A stretch of DNA of 64,000 nt, taken from contig OZ176052.1 in NCBI GenBank assembly GCA_964247055.1, forward strand, positions 5,022,001-5,086,000, given 5' to 3'. Shown in pieces: positions 56,601-64,000 of this stretch. Position 1 is the first letter of the stretch; every line of letters starts with the position of its first letter. The translations under genes and the position numbers were made by a program. A model generated the notes under the pieces. That model saw only the letters and a program-made list of their open reading frames with translations. It did no database searches and was not told the origin of the DNA. The stretch is from Paragordius varius. Its lineage: Eukaryota > Nematomorpha.

Positions 56601-57273
56601 GCGGAAATTATAAAGTATGTAAATTAAAACAAATAGGATTTAGAAGTAGAGGAATATCAATCAAAAATCCGTACATATACCAGTAAAAATTTTATTGTGG
56701 TAAAAAAACCTGTTAAAAGGATATGTACGAATTGTTTGTATATATTCTACTACTTTCAAATCTTATTTTGTTAATTTAAGTACTATAATATTCCCGCTCA
56801 TCTAGGATTCCAAAATAAACAATAAATATAATACAATCATAAACCAGATGACAAAAAAATGTAAAATAAAACATATTTTTATTTTTATATATATATATAT
56901 ATATATATTTTTACTGAATAGAATATAAATATTAAATTTTAATAGTGAGTTTAGCTAGTAAATAATTAAATAATATTATATATAATATAGTTCATAAAAA
57001 AAATTTTTGTCCAAGTATATTAAAAGAAAAAGTTGAGTTTTTGATCTGAGCTTAAATAAAAACCCTAACTATATGATTTCAGGCTATTTATATATTGTAA
57101 ATATCTGCTATAATAAACCATAACTCAGGTTTTATCATTATTTTTAAATTCCATAATATTCCTTATTTTGACTTTTTGCTCAATTATTTTCTCTCAATAT
57201 TTCAAAAACTAGGTCGTCAACATTTAAAATTTTTTGCGGCAAAAAAATTCTCTTGAACCCTTTTTGCACACAG

Positions 57274-57304
<31 letters not shown>

Positions 57305-58270
57305 TGTGAATTGTTTACCATATAACAGTTTAAATTCACCCTAAGAAAATCTTATTTTGTGATGATGCCAATTTATATAATCTTTGTTTATTAAGTACAC
57401 ATACTTGCTTTTGGGATATATCCATATCGTTTTCTAATGTTTGACGTAACGGCCGTTGTTGTTTTTGTTGTTTTGGATGTCGTATTTTTACTAGGTACCA
57501 AATGTGGGTCATGATAATAAAAGTGAGAAGAATACTCATCTGATTTTTCATGAGTAGCTTGATCTGTAGCATTTGGTAAAATCAAAAATTTTAGGGCCCT
57601 TTTACTACGTTCTCCATGTTCCTTTTTTAGTTTTTTCAGTTCCAAGTCTATTATTATCGTCTAATAAATAGTCATTTAAAGGTTATACATTTTGAAAATT
57701 TAAATATATAAAAATAAAATATAAAATATAAAAAACTAGGTTAGTTTGTTTAGAATAAGCTATGACTTTAAATAAATACAATATTACATTTTTCCAGTGT
57801 GAAAATGTTTCGTTTAATAACAGTTTGAGTAAGTATACATTGCTAGAAAGCGTTAATTATTGTCAAATAGCATATGCTGCAAAGAGAATTATTATTGGCT
57901 AATAAGAGTAAAAAGTGAAAAAATAACTATAAGACAAAATACTGACTGCCCTTTGATATATATGCTATTTGTCAATAATTAATAACTTTAATGTATAATT
58001 ACTCATACTGTAAATTGTCGCATGTAGGATATTACTTACCTTTAATCTATTCGTCTCTTGAATGTACCAATCAATAAATTGTATGGTATTAACAGCTCTT
58101 GTTTCGAAATCTTTTATATCTTCATTCGAGGTGAATGCAAAAGCAAATATTTTTCTGAACCGTTCTGGGTTCAAATTGAATAAATAAGGGAGGAGAAATT
58201 GGTAAAATATGAAAACTTCCAGCACAAACCCCAACGTAAATCCACAAACTTGAATATAAGAAACTTTCAT
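50642..58270 (-). CDS. Membrane-anchored collagen with a short-chain-collagen (spongin-like) C-terminal domain
   Basis: Fourteen exons join without a phase error into 976 residues: 58270-58040, 57660-57405, 55986-55817, 54949-54821, 54632-54507, 54156-54031, 53719-53594, 53285-53021, 52796-52681, 52451-52272, 52199-52021, 51906-51827, 51677-51126 and 51036-50642. The N-terminus has a hydrophobic segment (about 6-31) with no signal cleavage evident. Possible furin sites are RSKR (95-98) and RKR (153-155). Gly-X-Y repeats run from about 176 to 622, with short breaks (HSYEQ; NSPNETV). The C-terminal 350 residues contain [49 protein letters not shown] and terminal PCVVCTV. These match the short-chain collagen C4/spongin-type domain, not the collagen IV NC1 domain. 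Several Gly-X-Y exons are 126 or 129 bp and begin with a full Gly codon. Inferred role: a shed or tethered extracellular-matrix collagen. Upstream exons could exist but none is needed. Confidence 0.88.
54241..54412. mobile_element. Degraded hAT-type element in a collagen intron
   Basis: 'ccgtggtgtccaaaac' faces 'ggtatcggacatcact', resembling the ends of the hAT-type family, but the GC-rich subterminal blocks are mostly lost. This is an old copy. Confidence 0.4.
56107..57274. mobile_element. 1.17-kb near-complete palindrome (foldback-type element) in a collagen intron
   Basis: Two arms of about 560 bp face each other around a centre near 56700. The outer ends are ACTGTGTGCAAAAG and its complement CTTTTTGCACACAGT. 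Matching inner landmarks include 'ctagttttgaaatattgaga' near 56200 against its complement near 57212, 'catatagttagggttttt' near 56336 against 57060, and 'gtacatat' / 'atatgtac' beside the loop. There is no coding capacity. TA-rich flanks and the ACTGTGTGC end suggest a Tc1/mariner-type origin, but this is inference. Confidence 0.8.
57821..58010. mobile_element. TA-flanked palindromic MITE, second copy
   Basis: It shares the ends and the 'gtatacattgctagaaag' and 'aattattgtcaaatag' blocks of the 28612-28790 element. The right end CATACTG is followed by TA; the left flank is AA, so one side of the target duplication has changed. It lies in the first intron of the collagen gene. Confidence 0.75.
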
Positions 58271-58660
58271 TGTTGAGCAAAAATTAAAACAGAAAAAAGT
58301 TCAAATGAAATATCATACCTGGAGAATCACGTATTTAAAAGCGAAATTTTGACCTAATTAAAATACCAATTCATAATTAGTGAACGTCCATCAATGTAGG
58401 TTAGTATGACAATGTTCCCGGCTAAAAATAAAAAGTACACTATTTCACTTAATGAAACAAATACATGCCTTAAAAAAATGAATGGGATAATTTTAAAAAT
58501 TTGGTTACTATAGATACTTTAGAAACCATAAAGTGGGATTTGAGTTTTTAAGTATATAACCGCCAATCAAACATCTTATTGTTTTTTACATATTTTAAGA
58601 AGTTAATGTTAATACTAATCCTAAAAGATACTCTGGTAAACATGTCTGCAATTTAAAAGT

Positions 58661-58815
58661 ATGAGTATCACATTTAATAAACAAGAATTGGAAACTATAA
58701 ATAAAACTCAACCATGGACATTTATAGAACAACTGCGTATTAAGCCTCAAGAGCTGGGAGTATATATGTCTATATACTTAAAAAGTTTGTGGTGTGTAAT
58801 AAAACGACATCTTAA
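58661..58815 (+). CDS. Possible mini-gene or first exon of an unrecognised gene
   Basis: An ATG at 58661 opens MSITFNKQELETINKTQPWT then FIEQLRIKPQELG, with residue use unlike random AT-rich frames. A GT...AG pair (58760-58785, 26 nt, the ultrashort size class of this genome) would continue to FVVCNKTTS and TAA at 58815, giving 42 residues. Unspliced, the frame runs 57 codons. No family was recognised. It would be divergent from the collagen gene. It may equally be chance. Confidence 0.25.
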
Positions 58816-60774
58816 AATCCTATTTCGACTATAGTTTTTAGCAATCTAACATTAAATTAATAAAATGGATTTGGAATACTTTTGGCTATAGTCAATTTAT
58901 TAGCGATATGAGAAATGATTAAAAATATTTATCTATGAGCATTAGAAACTACAAATATTTGATTATAATTAATATCATTTTAATTTAGGAAAATGTAATT
59001 AAATAAAAAAATACCCCAAAAGTACCGGTGTTAAAATATTTAAACCTTTTATAATTCGACACAAATTGGGATAACTGAATCCTTTGGCCACCGTTAAATT
59101 GATTTTAATATTTGATTGCTTAAAACGGTTACATTTTGGGATATTTTCATACCAGAGTTTAAATTTTAAATAAACTATTGCTTTGAAAGTTGTTTTGGTT
59201 GAGATTTAATTACACTAGTCAACAAGGTTTTGCACCACCCCATTTTTTGCATTTTCTGTTAACTAATGCTCTGGAAAGGCCAAAACAAAAAATTTGAAAG
59301 CACCAATTTTTTTAAAAAAAATAATTGTTTATTTTGTATTTAATCTAAAAAACAATTATTCGTGTCTATATGTTCAAATATTTTAACTAATTAGTCGATA
59401 AAAGTGAGATTATAAAGGTAGGAATTTTATTATAATTTTAAAACATAGAAATTTAATGCCATATCATTTAATTTAAATGCATACAATAAATGATTCTATT
59501 TATTAAATATGTATGGATATATATTGAAATAAATGCTGTAATATAAATAATACTTTTAATCATATAACATAAAGAATAGGAGTTTGAGAGTATCCTGTTA
59601 GATTTACATTCTATGAAATTGAGTGTTAACTAAAAACATTTTAATCACTTGATCTCGCTACTATCAATAACAATAAAATAGTTAGTCTTCAAAACTGTAT
59701 TAATTTCATGAGATAAAATAACTCCTTTATTGTTTTTAAATCATATTCATATTCCTTTTTGCGGTATGTTTTAAAATTTACCGTATCCTTTAGATCCTAT
59801 ATCTAATTACAAATATTGCGCATCCTAATATTTTAAAGTAAATAATATATACTAGGTATAATTAACATTTTTTTAAGAATTAACCGAATTGAAAAACCTT
59901 CATAACTCCAAGAAATAACTAAAAACTAACAAAATAAATATAGCTCATCAGCTAGCCGATTGTTTAAACCATAAAATATCTCTTTTGGTATTTTTTTAAT
60001 ATACATATATACGTGAAAATTAGCTTTAAAAACCCTTTTTAATGACCCACCCTAATTTTTAACTTATTTCTATTTAAAAGATAGAGTTTTAAACGCTTTA
60101 TTAAATGACATAAATTTTTTAACATAAAATTTTATTATAAAGTTATATTTAATTTCATGTCTGTCTAATTTGAATTTTGAAAAATTGAACCATATCTAGA
60201 AATTCTGATTGAGCGATCAAATTTTTTTCAGATTCGGTTTTAGAAAACTAAAATTAGTGTAAATTTAAAATTTTAAGTGGTGGGTCTCGAAAAAGTTCAA
60301 ATTTGTAGACTGTTGTCCTGTAAAAAGGTCTATATATACACTATTGAAGTAAACAACTGATTTTAAATAAATAAATTTTAAATGTGTCATAGTAGAATGA
60401 GCTTGAAAGGTATTTATATTTGCATTTTACCAAAGTATTTTATATGCCCATTGGTTAAGCAATTGAAAAAATTTAATATCGAAGATGAGAATTCAATTTT
60501 ATTTTTTTAAAAATTAGAGGCACATTAAAAAGGCTATATTTGTGTATTTAATTCATTACCATTTAACTTTAAATATTTCACCTCGAAGGTTAAGTGTTAA
60601 AAAAGGGAGGTCCTTAAATTCATTTCTCTATTTTAATACTTGAAAAACAATAATTTCAGTCCTTTGATTTAAATTGAGGTCATTTAACAACAAGTTAAAA
60701 TCAAATATTTTCAAAGGTAAAAAATTTGAAACCATTGCAACAGTTTGCACTTAGAGAACACACAGTGTTTAGAA
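58816..60774. other. Gene-free AT-rich intergenic stretch
   Basis: No coding exon, no shared repeat block and no RNA gene was recognised. Base composition is very AT-rich throughout. Confidence 0.5.
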
Positions 60775-61730
60775 TGAAATAAGCTGATAAAATATAAATC
60801 TGATAGGAAAATATATCAGGATTATCATGGTGCTTTTGGTTTTGACCACGAGTGATTTAAAATCATTTACACTTTTGTGCTAAGTGTTCATCAAAAAATG
60901 GCAAAATTTGGGCACTTATAATTTTTATATGTGGGCTCCGAAAGTCCCAAATTTTTGCACTTCTAAAATAAGCTATTTCATAATATAAAACGCTAAAATG
61001 CCAGATTGCGGGTTAAAATTTTATACAAAATTTAATTTATAGCAAAACTTTGATGAAGCAAAGTTCATCCTTTTTGGAGGCATGATGAAAACGGTATAAA
61101 AATGCCAGATTATATAAAAACAGATTATATACTTCAAGATGCTATCACCTCAGAACTTTTATTCGGTTAAACACAAATTAAATTTTTGTAAAAATTCACC
61201 AAAATTAGTATGCAAACCAACCTTTAATTAAAATTCTGAGATGATAGAAATGTATAGAATCATCCAATTATATAAACGTGTTTTATAATAAAAGCGTTTT
61301 TATACCGTTTCCATCATGGTTGTACGCTTGAAAAATTGAAATTTTGATAAAAATTATGAAAAAACTTTGCATTTTTTTAAAGTTATTTCAGTTCATATCA
61401 AAATTTGGCAATCACAATTTCCATCGCGCCATCCCGGCATTTTTGGGTTTATTTTAAGGGAACTATCTCATTTTAGAAGAATAATAAATGGGACTTTCGG
61501 AGACAACATCTAAAAAAATAAATTTTTTGAAAATTTTGTTTTGCTTTTTGTATGTAGTTAATAATATAATTTAGTGATATATTTTGAACTGAAGCCTATA
61601 CCTCTCACCAATAAATTTTTATATTAAAAATGTGCGGAAATTTTGCCATTCATTTATCAAAGGGTCAAAACCAAAAGCACCATGAAAATCCTGATTTTCT
61701 TATCAAATTATATATATTTTATCTGGTTAT
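60775..61730. mobile_element. 0.95-kb palindromic element
   Basis: Arms of about 450 bp face each other around a centre near 61200-61250. 'atcatggtgcttttggtttt' near 60826 is complementary to 'aaaaccaaaagcaccatg' near 61667; 'ggctccgaaagtccca' near 60934 to 'tgggactttcggaga' near 61490; and 'catgatgaaaacggtataaa' near 61081 to 'ataccgtttccatcatg' near 61301. A partial copy lies at 7380-7800. The 69-codon frame at 61630-61839 crosses its right edge and is not considered a gene. Confidence 0.75.
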
Positions 61731-61904
61731 TTTATTATACCCCCAATTTTGGACGCAGTCTAACAATGCACCGAAATTAAAGAGATATTCAAAAAAACTT
61801 GATAGTTATTATTTTTTGGAATCTGAAGTTAAAAAATAACAATAATACATGTGTGCATTGACTAAAAAATGCAAAATATACCACTTTTTTATATATATTA
61901 ATGT

Positions 61905-62415
61905 TATTCATGACCTTTTGGTGTAGATATATAATCTGGAGCGATTTGAAATCTAAATATCGGAAAAAGTAAGTCAGGTATTATAAAAATATGTTTTCTT
62001 TAGTCTTTAAGGCGCATTCAAAAATATTTAAAAAAATGTAAAATTGTAAAACTTATCTCAAACTTTTCGGCCTTCATGTTTTCTATAAATTTTCTATAAT
62101 TCGCTAATGCAATAGGGAAATGTAAATTATGGTTAAATAATGTAAAAAAAATAAAGCCTTTGCTACATTTTACCAGCAAAAACATTATTGATTTTAAAAA
62201 TGGGCTGTTAATTTCAATCATGTTTCAGGTCTGTCCCATAGACTGAAGAAATCACAAAACTGCAATAATAGAAGCTTTTTTATCTAAAATAGATAACAAT
62301 ATTTGATAATTAATTTTTAACTTAAATAACTTTCAAAACTATAGTAAAAAGTATGCTTTGGTATTTAAAACTACCCAAAAGGTAATCTCGGACAAACAAA
62401 TGAAAGGTATTTATA
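61905..62415 (+). repeat. Single arm of the dispersed palindrome family
   Basis: It runs parallel to 6825-7345 through 'gttttctttagtctttaagg', 'cattttaccagcaaaaac', 'attgattttaaaa', 'caatcatgttt', 'gtctgtccca', 'aactaccc' and 'tctcggacaaa'. It ends about 400 bp before the ULK start codon, so it may contribute to that gene's upstream region. Confidence 0.65.
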
Positions 62416-62817
62416 TTAATTTGCACCCATTTCCATGTTTATATTTCCGACTTTAATCTAAATAATACAAACTATTATAAATATTTTTTAATATTTTGAT
62501 GGATCAATGTAAAAATATTTCAATATATTCCAAATTTTTAAAATTAACAGGATTGAGTTGTAAACTACCAGATTTTGTAGCAAAATACCTTAGATATGAT
62601 TTGATTGTCAACCAAAGTCGATAATTTTTTATATTCTTTTATATAAAATAGGTATTATATATTTTATCGATCAATATAGTGATTCGATTTTCCACATGAC
62701 TAAGAACAAAGGGGAAATTATTTCATCATATTACAAACATTTATTCGTTAATAATTGTTTACAATATGATCTGATTATGTAGTTAGCGTCTAAAAGCAAC
62801 CCTAATATTTTTTATAT

Positions 62818-64000
62818 ATGGAGACAATTGGTGAATTTGAATACAGTAAAAAGGATTTGATAGGTCACGGAGCTTTTGCGGTAGTATTCAAGGGAAAACG
62901 GAAGGTTTATATATTTTTTAATCGACAGAAGGATGATACAATAGTCGCTATCAAATCAATTACAAAAAAGAACTTATCACGATCTCATAGTTTGCTTGGA
63001 AAAGAGATAAAAATTTTAAAAGTAATTTATACCCATTAATATTTAGGAATTATCACAATTGCGCCATGAAAATGTCGTCCAACTACTGGATTGTAAGGTA
63101 ACTATCATTTAGTATAAATAAATATTCATATATTTATATATTATTTTTTTCAGGAAACATCTACTCAAGTATATCTTATTATGGAGGTAAATTTATATAT
63201 ATATTGTAGTATTGTAATGGCGGTGATTTAGCCGATTATTTGCAAAGTATGGAATTAATGATTTTTAGATAAGGGAACCTTGAGTGAAGACACAATTTCA
63301 CTTTTTTTCCGGCAAGTTGGTGAGTTAATTTTTTAATTGTTACAATCAAAAAATAAAATGTTATAAATAATATTTAACTCTATTTTAGCCGCAGCTTTAA
63401 GAGCGTTAAATGCCAAAGGAATTGTCCATAGAGATTTAAAACCTCAAAATATTCTTTTATGTTATCAGCCAGGCTTCCCAAAACATCCTCATTATGCTAT
63501 ACTAAAAATAGGTTTATTTTATTAATATTTGTTTACATTTAATAGATAAATTAAGTTTTGCGAATTCATCTATATGTTGTACAATTTATTTAGTTGATTT
63601 GTACATTTATTTAATTACTCAAGCAGTAATAAATTAATATTAATTTTTTATGCTTTGTAAATCATCAATAATATCGGTCATGATAACTGTTATTTTAATT
63701 AATTAATTTCACTTTTTAGCCGATTTTGGTTTCGCCCGATTTTTACATGATGGCGTTATGGCTGCGACACTCTGTGGTTCACCCATGTACATGGTAACTC
63801 TCATATATGATATTGATTTTTGAATAAAAAAATCATAATTCTAGAGATTTTTTGGATTTCTTAGATAGTTATTTAATAAATATATAAATTTTTTCGATGA
63901 ATAGTCTAAATTAAGACAATGTTATTTATTTGTAAATTTTAAGGCTCCCGAAGTAATAATGTCTTTACAATATGACGCAAAAGCCGATTTGTGGAGCATT
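62818..64000 (+). CDS. ULK: ULK/Atg1 autophagy-initiating Ser/Thr kinase, 5' part
   Basis: Kinase of the autophagy initiation complex. Nine exons are visible: 62818-62904, 62929-63021, 63047-63097, 63154-63186, 63210-63246, 63269-63319, 63389-63511, 63720-63793, and 63944 to the window end. The N-lobe reads [20 protein letters not shown], with the Gly-rich loop [11 protein letters not shown] and VAIK lysine, then [12 protein letters not shown] and ENVVQLLD. Next come [16 protein letters not shown], the catalytic loop [19 protein letters not shown], activation segment [16 protein letters not shown] and DLWSI. All are closest to ULK1/2. Four introns are only 24, 25, 23 and 22 nt; the others are 56, 69, about 208 and about 150 nt. 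The first intron is a multiple of three without a stop, so retention would insert eight residues after KGKRK. The C-terminal two thirds lie beyond the window. Confidence 0.93.

Overview
The window is eukaryotic and animal-like: very AT-rich, intron-dense and full of small transposon relics. By chaining splice sites with matching phase I could read six complete protein-coding genes (one with an unresolved 3' end) and the 5' part of a seventh. In order they are DIMT1 (rRNA dimethyltransferase, minus), FIP1 (pre-mRNA 3'-end processing, plus), a giant coronin (minus), an EGFL7-like EMI/EGF protein (minus), glutamine synthetase (minus), a membrane-anchored collagen with a spongin/short-chain-collagen C-terminal domain (minus), and the start of a ULK/Atg1 kinase (plus, cut by the window end). 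The standard genetic code reads every gene. The collagen C-terminal domain is of a type known from sponges, cnidarians and some other invertebrates. Together with the AT richness and 22-29-nt introns this suggests a fast-evolving, AT-rich invertebrate, perhaps a cnidarian such as a myxozoan; the taxon is inference only.

Layout. 1-6172 is a 42-bp minisatellite whose minus strand can encode a 14-residue Lys/Glu/Thr-rich repeat; it continues beyond the left edge. 6173-10320 is gene-free and carries dispersed repeats. 10321-12244 is DIMT1, head-to-head with FIP1 (12284-22639); the start codons are 39 bp apart. FIP1 converges on the coronin gene (23142-39403). 39404-44829 is a nest of palindromic repeats and MITEs, one interrupted by a hAT-type element with a target-site duplication. 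44830-58270 holds three co-oriented minus-strand genes (EGFL7-like, glutamine synthetase, collagen). 58271-62817 is mostly repeats plus one doubtful mini-gene. ULK begins at 62818.

Two introns each in DIMT1 (24, 24 nt) and four in ULK (24, 25, 23, 22 nt), with one of 29 nt in FIP1, are far shorter than usual animal introns, while the neighbouring minus-strand genes have ordinary introns. The genes are mostly housekeeping or structural: ribosome assembly, polyadenylation, actin regulation, nitrogen metabolism, extracellular matrix and autophagy. There is no evidence that they form one pathway. Mobile DNA is dominated by non-autonomous inverted-repeat elements (TA-flanked MITEs, hAT-type elements with GC-rich ends, long palindromes) and two decayed LINE 3' ends. 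No RNA gene, CRISPR array or intact autonomous transposon was recognised.
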